DNA of 64,000 bases, from the NCBI RefSeq assembly GCF_050947875.1, contig NC_134569.1:208823627-208887626 (forward strand). Reading direction: 5' to 3'. This DNA comes from Dermacentor variabilis. Lineage: Eukaryota > Arthropoda > Arachnida > Ixodida > Ixodidae. The notes below the pieces were generated by a model. That model made no database searches. It had not been told where the DNA came from and was given only the letters and a program-made list of their open reading frames with translations. The position numbers and the translations under genes are program-made. Positions 48,101 to 57,906 of this stretch are shown piece after piece (the stretch's first letter is position 1; each line of letters starts with the position of its first letter).

Positions 48101-48682
48101 TTGTGTAAAGCGTACATATCTAACCAGCGTATCATTATATGCTGGGTGCCTGGCCACAGGAGCATTGAGGGTAACGTTCTGGCGGACGAGATGGCCACGT
48201 CAATCGCATCGCAAAATGTAAACCCTACCGCTGCGGTGCCTGTCACAGACCTGAGGCCTTTCTTGCGAAGGAGATTGCGGGACCACTGGCAACGCATGTG
48301 GGACGCGGAAACGAATAATAAGCTCCACCTGATAAAACCACAGTTAGGATTCTGGCCCTCTGCTACAAAATCGCGCCGAACAGATGTCCTATTCTGTCGT
48401 CTCAGAATAGGACACACGTTCGGCACCCATAATTATCTGCTTACTGGAAGTGAACCTCCAACCTGTGGTAGATGCGGGGAGAGGCTGACCGTGCTCCACG
48501 TCCTTCTGGAGTGTCGGGAAGCCGAATCTGAAAGAATGAAACATTTTTCCTTAGCTTACAGACAGCACATCCCTCTTCATCCAGCAATGTTCCTCGGCCC
48601 AGAACCGCTTTTTAACACAGACACAGTCCTAGGTTTCCTCAGAGATGTCGTCTTACATGTTATTAGTCCCATGAATTCGTAG
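45108..48682 (+). CDS. LINE ORF2, long open copy lacking the first endonuclease residues
   Basis: Open without interruption for about 1190 codons. It enters inside the endonuclease (VTIRKDRDDALASSGGVAII), missing the first about 48 residues including the N-terminal Asn motif and the catalytic Glu of QETH. It keeps GDFNAHN and GSDHFPILL. The RT is complete: ASSYRPIALTSCICKLFEKM, FREGRATIDHLV, LDMEKAYDTAW, GVPQGGVLSCTLF, and YVDD in SVYVDDIQIGF. RNase H has all four acidic residues (FYTDASK, TAEAYALL, YTDSLSV, NVLADEMA). A C-terminal zinc-finger-like CGRCGERLTVLHVLLEC closes the protein. RT and RNase H look capable; the endonuclease should not be. Confidence 0.9.
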
Positions 48683-49145
48683 CGCCTCCTCTCTCGAGAG
48701 GATGCCACTGCGATAATTGTTTTTGCGTAGCACATGCCTCCAGGCCCTTGTGCTTGAAGGGCTCTAAGGAGGCAGTAGTGCTCTGGTATTTCTTATAATC
48801 GTGACATATTTTACCTATCGTATCATTATTTTTATATGCATCTAAATTTTCATAGTACAAGTCATACGTCATCGCCATAATTTTATCATACAGATTTTAC
48901 GCACTTTTGAGCGTATATTTTAAGGCCTCTTTACAGCCACCTCACACCAACTTCATAGCAATCATAATTACACCGCAAACTCATTACCACAGACATGGCG
49001 CTCTTTGGCCACACCTGGCCCTTGCGCCATAAAACTCCACACATCATCATCATCACGACCTCGTACCAGCGCTGTACGACTCTCTTCCGCGACGCATCGC
49101 AACGGTTGTTCAGTCTGGTGGAGCCTTCTCCAAATACTGAAGGGC

Positions 49146-49580
49146 AACAAGCGAGTTGCGACACCCGGGACCCCACAATTTCTCAAGCAGCTGGAATTAC
49201 CAAAATCTCTAGTACCCCTTGGTAACCAGTGCGAGCAAAGGTATCCTTATTGAGGCGTTGTTTTTCTTCTGTTTTTGCTCTCGAGAAAAGCAATAAATTT
49301 ATTTCTGGTCAGACATAGGCAAGGCACGCTATTCTTTGCAACATCGAAGTTTCTAATCAGCAGGACTTCCAGCGGCAGATATCTTTTTGCCGCAGGAATT
49401 TGCTGCGTGAGCCGTAGGGAAAATAAAAATAAAAAGAAGTGCTGATTCGCACGTAGTGCAATCAGCCGGTGTATGTCGCATTCCATCGAGCCCAAGCGGT
49501 GCCACTTGACCCTTTATTTATAGCGTGATGGCAGCGTTCAGAAAACAAAAGACGAAGACGATAACGGTGCTCGAAAGGGG
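49146..49580. other. 3' flank of the Tc1 transposase gene inside its transposon
   Basis: Between the stop codon and the right inverted repeat there is no further gene. AATAAA-type signals occur near 49292 (GCAATAAATTTATT), which would serve as the poly(A) signal of the transposase mRNA. Confidence 0.5.
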
Positions 49581-50080
49581 GTGGGGTCCGGTTGCCGGAA
49601 CAGCCTGGCAGAGGGAAGCTGCATTGGACTGTGCATTGCGCGCACGCGCGTATTCTCGCACACTTCGCCGCTGTACTCCGTTATACGGCGCTTATCGACT
49701 GGCCGGTCGATGCTCGCGCGTTCAGGTTAAAAAATTGGGCGATTGTACAGAGGCACCGACGTTTCTCAGGCGCAAGCACTGTAGAACTTCCGATTAACTC
49801 CAGCTCCACAAAAGCACAACCTTCAACAGTCTTCCATACACTACGATTCGAAGCCCCAGTACCAGACTTTTTCACGAAAGTGCGGGCAGGCAGCTCGGCA
49901 GAACAAAGGCAGCTCCGGCGATTCGGGGAGGGGGGGGGCGGGCACACGGTGCGTGCACATGTGATATGTGCACATGCAACGCCTCCTATAACTATATGCC
50001 TGGAGCGTCGCTCTCTTTTCCATAGGGAGCTCTCTGCCGAGTGTTGCGACCATGCGCCGCAGGACGGCGCGCGCCACCGT

Positions 50081-50120
50081 ACCGGTCTAAAGCCCCTTAA
50101 ACTTCGTAAAGTAGTGCCAC
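50081..50120 (+). repeat. 40-bp sequence repeated in inverse orientation at 52506-52545
   Basis: ACCGGTCTAAAGCCCCTTAA... at 50081 matches the reverse complement of 52506-52545 with about two mismatches in 40. Both lie in the P-element interior, upstream and downstream of the THAP exon. Surrounding sequence is GC-rich and purine/pyrimidine-skewed. Confidence 0.75.
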
Positions 50121-50384
50121 GCTTTGAAGAACGCCGCCTCCTCCTCCAGCGCTCTGGCCGAAGCCGACGCCGCGTCGCTATTCGCCTAATGGCATCACGT
50201 GGCCCCTTGCGCCGGCTTCGTTTGTTTACAGTCGCGCTTCAGTGCCATCTTTGCTCGAGAAGCGGCGCTTGTTGGCGGCATTCGTTCCGTTCCTATTCTG
50301 TGTTGTTTTGATCTTGTAAACGCCTTGAAGGATGTTTTGTTGCAAGTGCGACGTCGCTTCACGCCATTTTCTGTTACCATTACC

Positions 50385-50537
50385 TGCTGCGCGTTTGGAT
50401 GCCAATATAGTTTTAGCAAAGGCAAGAATATGTTCGCGATACCGTCCGGTAAGCGCAACGCGTTAAGAAGAAAGACATGGCTTCACCGAATCGGGAGGGA
50501 GAACTTCCGACCAACTTCCTCCGCGCGACTATGTGAT
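50385..50537 (+). pseudogene. Isolated THAP-domain first exon with a perfect splice donor
   Basis: The frame reads CCAFGCQYSFSKGKNMFAIP, then KTWLHRIGRENF and SSARLCD, ending at GAT|GTAAGT. This is the first half of a THAP zinc finger (C-x4-C spacing, a WLHxIGRENF-type helix, then the third Cys), with the final His-Phe expected in the next exon. The usual ATG just before the first Cys is missing (ACC ATT ACC), so the start appears mutated or lies upstream. No second exon was recognised before 53536. It is on the opposite strand to the P transposase and is not part of it. It may be a captured host or transposon exon. Confidence 0.62.
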
Positions 50538-53536
50538 GTAAGTTGTGGCTCTCTCAGAGTATTGTATGTGCCAGGCTTGCGTATTGTGCTGCGGGCAATA
50601 ACGTAGTAGATATTGCACAGTTCACTGTGCATGTTGTCATTCGTACGCACGCTTTTAACATGATTTTTACGCAACGTCTGCTTTGCTTATATGCGCACTA
50701 CGTGGTCGTGTTAGTCATGTTCGGTGCGCTTAATCGTTTTGAACGCCAACCGGCCTGAGTTCGCGGGCACGCGAGGTTGCGTACGATAACGTGATTACGA
50801 AATTTTTAAGATTCAGCGCAGTCCTTTTGATAAAATTTCAGTCTCGATCATGAAAGCGCCTCAGGAGAGCAACTCTCTGCCTTTTGTGGTTACTTACTAG
50901 CCTTCTTTAGATAGACCAGCTTTGTTTGCCACATTTGTTCGTGTTCCTCGTTGGCGGTCGCCCGGTGGATTTGCGATACAGAGGCACCGATGAAAAGCGT
51001 GCGTGCTCTTCCGAAACCGTGTTACGCGGTGCGTTCGTCGTCGAGCGACCGCATCATAGGTAATTGAGACATATGTGCTAATTCGCGTGAGCTTTAAAGT
51101 GTGCGAAGCTTAAGATGCGGCGGTGGGGCACTCGCAAAGAAAACGTGCGGTCGCCCGCCCGTTCCCTGGCTGGTTCGTTCGTGCTTAGTCGTTTGCTCGT
51201 TCGTTCGCACGCTCGTTTAGTCGTTTGCTCGCTCGTTTAGTTCGCGCGCTCATATACTAGTTCGCTCGCTCGTCTATGCCACTATTAGTTTCTACAGTCA
51301 TTATGCCTAATTGAGACGCGCTTGCTGTAGGACTCTTAGGCTGGTGCGTTTAATTACGCAATGAGACAATAAATGGTGCACACGGACTTGTGACTGCAAA
51401 GGCAAATCTGTAATGCATCTATGTGAAAATAAACTGTTAACTTGCAACTCGAATGCCGTTTCATATCATTTTAACCTATGGATAAAACTTCATTTCACTT
51501 GCCGCAATTTCGGCCGCGTCATGGCGGGGGAATTCTTCGCGCGATCATGACTTCACTAATAAAGTCATGTCTCGCAAATGTTACTTCGAAGGGAGTGCAG
51601 CCGTCCTGAATGCATGCACTTCAGTGCAACTCGGTTCGCGACAAGTACGTCACTTAGTAAACGGACGAACCAACGCACGATGAAGTGTTAATCGTGATAA
51701 GTCATTAACCTGAAAAAATTACTGAAGGCCACAGTGGTCTTGTTTGATATTGAGTCAAGCATTGTTATCGCGCTCCCGCTTCGCGCACGAATGCTAAAAA
51801 CTCATTTTATTTTCTTGTGTACGCACAGTCCCGACTCGATGATCGGCCGCGGTTTTTCTGTCGGCGTTGAGACACGAGAAACATAATAGCACCAGCGCCC
51901 ACCTCTGAGGCTTTGCGCGCGCTTAGATTGGCAAGCACGCACGTTGGCGTCACTGTAGCTTGTAATACACTTTCGAACATCCAGAGCAATGTTCTCCGTC
52001 AGCCTTTGTACGTCATAGCTCATACGCGCCGCGAATTCACATGGTAAGGGCGGCGCGGATTCTTTAGGCTGAGGGCCTGCTGGAAGCCAGGAGGTTGTCA
52101 TTCGATGGTAAACGTGTTATTTACAACCATTCGCAACAAGATCTTGCGACACGCCCTTGACAAATGTTGCGTACTTAATTGTAGGGCACGCGATACATTC
52201 GCAGTCGTCAACGCACAGCGTTAACACTCCTTCAGATACTTTTTTAAGAAATAGTTATCAAAAAACGAAACAAAAGCTGCCGTTACCGAAGTTGTACAAG
52301 CATCCGACTAGAAATTCTATGCTGTACACGAAGTTACGCGGAGCTGGAAAGCCAACGTGAACGCCTAAAGAGCACTGCCTTGCTATGCGTGCATTCACTC
52401 TGCGAAAGGTCGTCTGCTGCGCTCGAGCATCGTAGGCGGCGCCATGGTCGAGGAGGGAGCGTGAAAGAGAGGAGAAACGAGCAGGAGTGAAGGCGGAGGA
52501 GGAGAGTGGCACTACTTTACGAAGTTTTAGGGGCTTTATACCGGTCCCCATGGCAACCACAGCCGCCGCCGCTGAAAGCATCGCGGCTTCACGCCGCTGC
52601 TCCCCCGCTTTCAGGCCGGCGGTCGGGCGAGTGGCGCGCTGGAACCCGGCTGCTCTGCTGCAAAATTTTGTGCGAAGACAAACTAACGGGCGTTAAAAAA
52701 AAGCACAATAATGTTGCTCACACAAAGCAGTTATTCAGGGATATAAACGATGCATAGTGTTTCGGGCCTTTTTTTTAAGGGGATTTCGTTCACGCGTTTT
52801 TCTTCTTTCTTTTCTTCTTGCTTTTTTTTTTTTTACGTGTGGCTGCCCGTTTAAGAGCGGCCATGAAAAAACAATGGTCATTGATAAATTCTGATGCTGT
52901 GCTTTTTCATGAGCACTCTATCTAGATCGGTAAACGCTGGATTGCCTGCCTTGTTACAGGGAAGATAGGTCACCGTACGTGCGTCTATCGTAAATACTAA
53001 TGCCGTGGAGAGGGATATCAGCATTATGTAGGAGGCTTCTGGATAAAGCGATTTAAATATTTAAGAGCTTGAAGCATGTGCTTCGCGCTGTTCCGTTTCC
53101 TAAGGCGCCAGGAATTATATTTACTCGAATAATAGCGCGCGTAAGCCCGTGGTGAAGAAGACATGATCGAAAGATAGAACATATACACAGCGCCTGTATA
53201 CATTATTGATTCGGGGTAGGTTGAACGAAACACAAAACAAAGAAAATAACACTAAGTGCACATAATCAGCCAGTTGTGATGTCACGAGAATTTAATGCAC
53301 GGCCCAAAAATCGTTCCTAAGCAGATCGCAGTGCTAGCTCAGCAATGTTCGAAACTCGACCACATTCCTCGCACCTGCTTGTCATAAAAAGCACACATTA
53401 ATATATAGTTCATGTGAGATATTCTTTTCTGGTTCATCACAAGCAAATGATGATGATTCCACGCACTTTGATGCAGGAAGTGGTTGGTGGTTAAAGTGTG
53501 GCACGGCGCTTCGTGTACTGCCACACAACAAATGTA
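50538..53536. other. P-element interior without a recognised gene
   Basis: No domain on either strand. It contains an imperfect array of CGTT/CTCG words (about 51171-51275, for example GTTCGTTCG and TCGTTTGCTCG), the second 40-bp inverted copy (52506-52545), a T-rich run near 52820-52836 and AT-rich DNA. It is the 3' flank of the P transposase gene. Confidence 0.5.
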
Positions 53537-53589
53537 CTACAATTTCAATACTTTTCTCGACAGGGGCTTTTTCTCAAGAAACTTGACGA

Positions 53590-53825
53590 AACCCGCCGTG
53601 GTTGCTCAGTGGCTATGGTGTTGGGCTGCTGAGCACGAGGTCGCGGGATCGAATCCCGGCCACGGCGGCCGCATTTCGATGGGGGCGTAATGCGAAAACA
53701 CCCGTGTGCTTAGATTTAGGTGCACGTTAAAGAACCCCAGGTGGTCAAAATTTCCGGAGTCCTCCACTACGGCGTGCCTCATAATCAGAAAGTGGTTTTG
53801 GCACGTAAAACCCCAAATATTATTA
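53590..53825 (+). mobile_element. tRNA-derived SINE (tick Ruka-type), 236 bp
   Basis: The target duplication AACTTGACGA lies at 53580-53589 and 53826-53835. The head folds like a tRNA: an acceptor-like pair CCGCCGTGG/CCACGGCGG, an A box (TGGTTGCTCAGTGGC) and a B box (GGGATCGAATCCC near 53645-53657) for RNA polymerase III. The body (GTGCACGTTAAAGAACCCCA, CCTCCACTACGGCGTGC) is the pattern I recall from tick SINEs. The 3' end is AAATATTATTA. It splits the last codons of the P transposase. Confidence 0.92.
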
Positions 53826-54233
53826 AACTTGACGACAGCATTCGTGTCGGTTTTTTCTTGCGCATAGTTTGCCAAAAGTGGCTTAATGAGCTTTCTTGCG
53901 ATGAGTTCCAACAGGCCCTTGCGGTGGTCTGAATCGGTGTTGCCGCAGGTCAAGACGGGCAGACTCATGAGCTCTTGCACTGTCCTCTGCACGCATACTT
54001 CGAGAGGCTTCTCGACTGACCGTCGCTGCGACAGTATGCAGTCCGCAAATCTGCGAAGACCTATAAGAACTTTGACGAGCTCCTCCGTCGGGTAGAAAAG
54101 GCCGCCGCGATCCTGGTGAGTGATGAGGCCATGAGCGGGAGCACTGCTCTTTGGTGCCTGAAGCACTGCAACGCAGTCAGCACAGGGAATGCGCTCGCTT
54201 ACAGCTCGAACAATGAACCCTCCCATCATGGCC

Positions 54234-55457
54234 TACAAAGTATTTACTAAGGTAATTGCAAATAGAATCAGGAACACCTTAGACTTCTGTCAACCAAAGG
54301 ACCAGGCAGGATTCCGTAAAGGCTACTCAACAATAGACCATATTCACACTATCAATCAAGTGATAGAGAAATGTGCAGAATATAACCAACCCTTATATAT
54401 AGCTTTCATTGATTATGAGAAAGCGTTTCATTCAGTCGAAACCTCAGCAGTCATGGAGGCATTACGGAATCAGGGTGTAGATGAGCCATATGTAAAAATA
54501 CTGGAAGATATCTATAGCGGCTCCACAGCCACCGTAGTCCTCCATAAAGCAAGCAACAAAATCCCAATAAAGAAAGGCGTCAGGCAGGGAGATACGATAT
54601 CTCCAATGCTATTCACAGCGTGTTTACAGGAGGTATTCAGAGACCTGGATTGGGAAGAATTGGGGATAAAAGTTAATGGAGAATACCTTAGTAACTTGCG
54701 ATTCGCTGATGATATTGCCTTGCTTAGTAACTCAGGGGACCAACTGCAATGCATGCTCACTGACCTGGAGAGGCAAAGCAGAAGAGTGGGTCTAAAAATT
54801 AATATGCAGAAAACTAAAGTAATGCTTAACAGTCTCGGGAGAGAACAGCAATTTACAATAGGCAGCGAGGCACTGGAAGTCGTAAGGGAATACATCTACT
54901 TAGGGCAGGTAGTGATGGCGGATCCGGATCATGAGACGGAAATAATCAGAAGAATAAGAATGGGCTGGAGTGCGTTTGGCAGGCATTCCAAAATCATGAA
55001 CAGCAGGTTGCCGTTATCCCTCAAGAGAAAAGTATATAATAGCTGTGTCTTACCAGTACTCACCTACGGGGCAGAAACCTGGAGGCTTACGAAAAGGGTT
55101 CTACTCAAATTGAGGACGACACAACGAGCTATGGAAAGAAGAATGATAGGTGTAACGTTAAGGGATAAGAAAAGAGCAGATTGGGTGAGGGAACAAACGC
55201 GAGTTAATGACATCTTAGTTGAAATCAAGAAAAAGAAATGGACATGGGCAGGACATGTAATGAGGAGGGAAGATAACCGATGGTCATTAAGGGTTACGGA
55301 CTGGATCCCAAGGGAAGGGAAGCGTAGCAGGGGGCGGCAGAAAGTTAGGTGGGCGGATGAGATTAAGAAGTTTGCAGGGACGGCATGGCCACAATTAGTA
55401 CATGACCGGGGTTGTTGGAGAAGTATGGGAGAGGCCTTTGCCCTGCAGTGGGCGTAA
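54234..55457 (+). pseudogene. RTE reverse transcriptase, C-terminal fragment
   Basis: About 407 residues are open to a TAA at 55455-55457. RT motifs are KVIANRIRNTLDFCQPKDQA, GFRKGYSTIDHI, IDYEKAFHSV, VRQGDTISPMLF and the catalytic FADDIALLS. Then come the thumb and C-terminal region typical of RTE proteins (VYNSCVLPVLTYGAETWRLT, TWAGHVMRREDNRW, GRQKVRWADEIKKFAG). In the second motif His replaces the usual Asp or Glu (KAFHSV where KAFDSV is common). The endonuclease and N-terminus are missing, so the copy was dead on arrival, but its open frame indicates recent insertion. Confidence 0.92.
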
Positions 55458-55486
55458 CCAGGCTGATGATGATGATGATGATGATG
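54234..55486 (+). mobile_element. 5'-truncated RTE-type LINE with (GAT)n tail
   Basis: The target duplication ATCATGGCC lies at 54225-54233 and 55487-55495. It opens directly inside RT sequence (5' truncation) and ends in (GAT)n at 55464-55486, a short 3' microsatellite as usual for RTE elements. It is inserted in the P transposase gene in the opposite orientation. On the minus strand the GAT repeat reads as a run of Ile codons, which makes the transposase frame look artificially longer. Confidence 0.93.
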
Positions 55487-57906
55487 ATCATGGCCACGCT
55501 GGCAATGTCAGGGTTCGAGACAAGTGGCCTGTCTGACAAACAGTGCTCCCTTAGACTCATTGCTGCTATGTTCAAAATGCCCTCGGCGGTGCCTGCGGTC
55601 GTATGGCGCTCGTGCTGAATTTGAAGAAGCTGCTTTGATGTGAAACTTGCCGAACTCTGCACATTGCTGCCACTGGAACCGGCTATGATGCCTGTTTTCA
55701 ACATCTTTTCGAGACCGTATATTGTGCTCCTGACGTCTAGGGCCTCATCACATCCAGCACTACGCCGCAAGAATCCAAACATTGCCTCGATAGGATCACT
55801 CGACATTTTGCGGGTAAGAACAAAGCTAAAGTGCTTCTCAGTCAGCAGATGGCGGATGCAAGCAACATTTGATTGCGTTGTGAATATCAGAGCATGACAC
55901 GTCTCCTTGCTGAAAAAGTTTTCAGTCTTGCTGGCATCCCTCAGATCTTCGATGTACGCGATGAAAGCGTGTTCCAGCCAGTCGAGCCTTGGATCATCCA
56001 CATCACTGAATGGACGACAATCATCGTTGTTACAATGAATGAACTGCTGGCAATTGCTTATGTCCATTAGAGTAAACCATTTCTGCATCGCTTCCAGAAA
56101 GTGGATTGTAGGCCCTGCCGATGCAAACTCAATGTCCGCAGTGTGCCCTGCTTGGTCTTTCAAATATTTGAGGGCCCCAATTACTGCGGCCGACAGCAAC
56201 TGCACGGCCAGTTTCACGCTCATCTTTTCAATATTGGACGGGTAGAGGTGCTTTCGCGTGAGGAACCTGATTGGCTTTACTGTTAAGTTCTTCTGCATTT
56301 TGTGCACCATCTTTAGGTACTTCGATGATATCTCTTTTTCTCCGCCGATGTCTTTCGCCAGGAATTGCGATCTCACATTTTTAATTATATGGCTTTGATC
56401 AAAAGCCAGAAAGGTATGCTTAGTGAGATCTGCAGGGTGCGGAGCGCGTATACGCAGGACTCCATCACACAAAATTTGCATGGCTGTCACATTTATCTTG
56501 TGATTATCCGTGACAACGCGGACGACATCGAAGCCGATCTCCGACGTTTTCTCGATGACATGGCGCATGACTTCTGCTAGTTGCTCCCCAGTGCACCCCT
56601 TTGTGAAGAAATACCCGACAGGTATCTTGTATCGACCGTGGAGCCCGCAGAGCAAAAAGCAGAGGACAGAGTTTGCCAGGCACTCATTCTGAGAGTTTGG
56701 GACAAGGTGTTGCAGCTCCGCGCCCATGTTGACGTCGCCAATGAACGCGTCCCTTTGTTTGTGGTACTGTAGTTTCTGGCGAATTCTCATTTCGTCTATA
56801 ATAAGTGAACAAACTTTTGACTGTGGCGTTTCAAGCGCTAATATTTCTGTATCCAGGCGGCAACGAACTAGCTGAGTAAAGCCAACTTCTCCGGAAACCG
56901 CGCCGATGTATTTTTGAAGGGTCTTGTTGCAAGGCAACCTCAGCAGGTCCTCGGAGCGCAAGTACTCGTACGCCTTCGCTGACAAATTTCGGAGTACGAT
57001 GCTATGTCGCAGCGTTGTTTCTGACCACTGTGGCTTTTTCTTTCTGTAGTTCTTAACCTGGTCAACGATTAGAGGTGCCTTTGAATTTCCTTTATCAGCA
57101 TCTGACGTCACTTCTAGGAATGTACCAACGTGTGCTGCTTCTTTCAGCTTGAGTAGTTCCTGTTTGTACGATTCTACAGTCCTACTCAGCTTCTCATTTT
57201 TCGCTTTGAGCGCTCGTTCTTTCTCGCGCCACCGCTTGCGCTGGACAAAATACGTCGAGGAATACAACTTCAGGGGTGTCTGTGTCTTGTACGAGCGTTT
57301 GGCATGCACCATCTCTGTACGTGGTGCATTCAAGCTACCGGAATTCTCGGCTGTTAGATCATTCATCGTGGTTTCCTCTCGCTGAAGTTGAATGGCATGG
57401 CGCGTTGGCTCGGTTCCTTCAGTGTTACTCTCGTTACTTTCGTGCCCTGGAGGCGTGGCTGGTCCTTGATTTCCTTCATTTGTGCATTCCGGTGGTTCGC
57501 AAGGCAACGAAGCCCTCGAAGGGGCACGCTTACGTTTTCGCGTCCTGCCTTGAGGTTCCGTCCCGCTCTCGCTTTGTGCGAGGCACCGTGTCCGTTCGCC
57601 GAACACACCGGACACTGTCGTGCTCTCAGTTTGTGCAAGGCACTGTGTCCGTTCAGCAAACACACTGGGTACCGTACCGGGTTTCAGAAGTCGCTTCGTG
57701 AAGTTCTCCTTGAAATCCGTAGGACGAAAGTGGAGGCTGCACACAACAGAGCAGTCCGAGATAGTAATGATCGGCAAAGCGTCTCTTGATATAGCTCTCA
57801 GCCACTCTGTACGCAAAGCGTTTTCCGCTGGCACCTCGTGGAAGGACACCCCCGGTTGCTTCCGTCCCCAACTTGACGGGCAGCCTGGTACGCAACAGTA
57901 ACGCAT

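Larger units (their letters stand above)
42289..49053 (+). mobile_element. I-clade-like LINE inside the Tc1 element (with internal rearrangement)
   Basis: Same family as 32081-39451. The target duplication CACGACCTCGTACC lies at 42275-42288 and 49054-49067. It starts CCGCAGGGGCGTCTGCGC and ends in (ATC)n. ORF1 is intact. ORF2 is preceded by an out-of-order duplicate: block 44301-44538 recurs at 45108-45345, and 44539-45105 recurs at 45983-46549, both without differences that I could find, while the block between them (45346-45982) is absent from the first copy. Frames elsewhere are open, indicating a recent insertion. Confidence 0.93.
41185..49140 (+). pseudogene. Tc1-type DD34E transposase, interrupted by a LINE insertion
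   Basis: Exon 1 is 41185-41687 (MPPRVPEEKRVAAVRMSLSG), with a helix-turn-helix for binding the repeats (TSQRQIAMALDLHVATVNRI). An intron at 41688-41847 (GTTCGT...TTGTAG) separates it from exon 2. Catalytic residues are the Asp in FTDEST, the Asp in QQDLSPVH and the Glu in VIENVW, with 34 residues between the last two (DD34E, Tc1 family). Coding is open up to 42288, where the LINE enters. After the LINE it resumes at 49068 (ALYDSLPRRIATVVQ) and ends at a TGA at 49138-49140. Apart from the insertion I see no frameshift. The second-Asp block reads DLSPVH where DNAPIH-type sequence is usual. Confidence 0.9.
40799..49745 (+). mobile_element. Tc1-like transposon with 165-bp inverted repeats, split by a LINE
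   Basis: Inverted repeats of about 165 bp (40799-40963 and 49581-49745) begin CAATCGCCCAATTTTTTAAC and are nearly identical. Each is bordered by TA (40797-40798 and 49746-49747), the Tc1/mariner target duplication. Without the inserted LINE the element is about 2.2 kb. It encodes one transposase with a short intron. The near-perfect repeats suggest a relatively young element. Confidence 0.93.
53537..57906 (-). pseudogene. THAP-domain P-element transposase, open frame interrupted by RTE and SINE insertions
   Basis: Starts MRYCCVPGCPSSWGRKQPGV at 57906. The THAP finger (CVPGC, VCSLHF, ending KPGTVPSVF) binds transposon ends. Next come two copies of a 19-residue unit (FAERTQCLAQ / FGERTRCLAQ), a Ser/Thr-rich linker and a coiled coil (ALKAKNEKLSRTVESYKQEL, for multimerisation). 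The RNase H-like core holds SLIIDEMRI with the first Asp, VVTDNHKIN with the second, FDQSHIIKNV, and DPIEAMFGFLRR with the Glu. About 800 codons have no stop, frameshift or intron. At 54225-55495 an RTE LINE is inserted, and the reading continues in frame beyond it (GGFIVRAVSERIPCADC, HQDRGGLFYPTEEL). A SINE at 53590 splits the final codons; beyond it FLEKKPLSRKVLKL ends at a TAG, 53537-53539. Confidence 0.93.

Noticed and set aside
49592..50311. 239-residue plus-strand frame across the right end of the Tc1 element
   Set aside because: It runs through the terminal inverted repeat and has no domain; chance frame in GC-rich DNA.
51171..51275. CGTT/CTCG word array as a CRISPR-like or regulatory array
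   Set aside because: Words are irregular with no constant repeat and spacer lengths; it is low-complexity sequence.
53594..53667. Possible tRNA gene (A box, B box, acceptor-like stem)
   Set aside because: It is the head of a SINE with a full SINE body and target duplication.
55363..55490. C-terminal extension of the P transposase with eight consecutive Ile and SLVTPTAGQRPLPYF
   Set aside because: It is the antisense of the RTE LINE tail (GAT repeat and 3' end) and not native transposase sequence.
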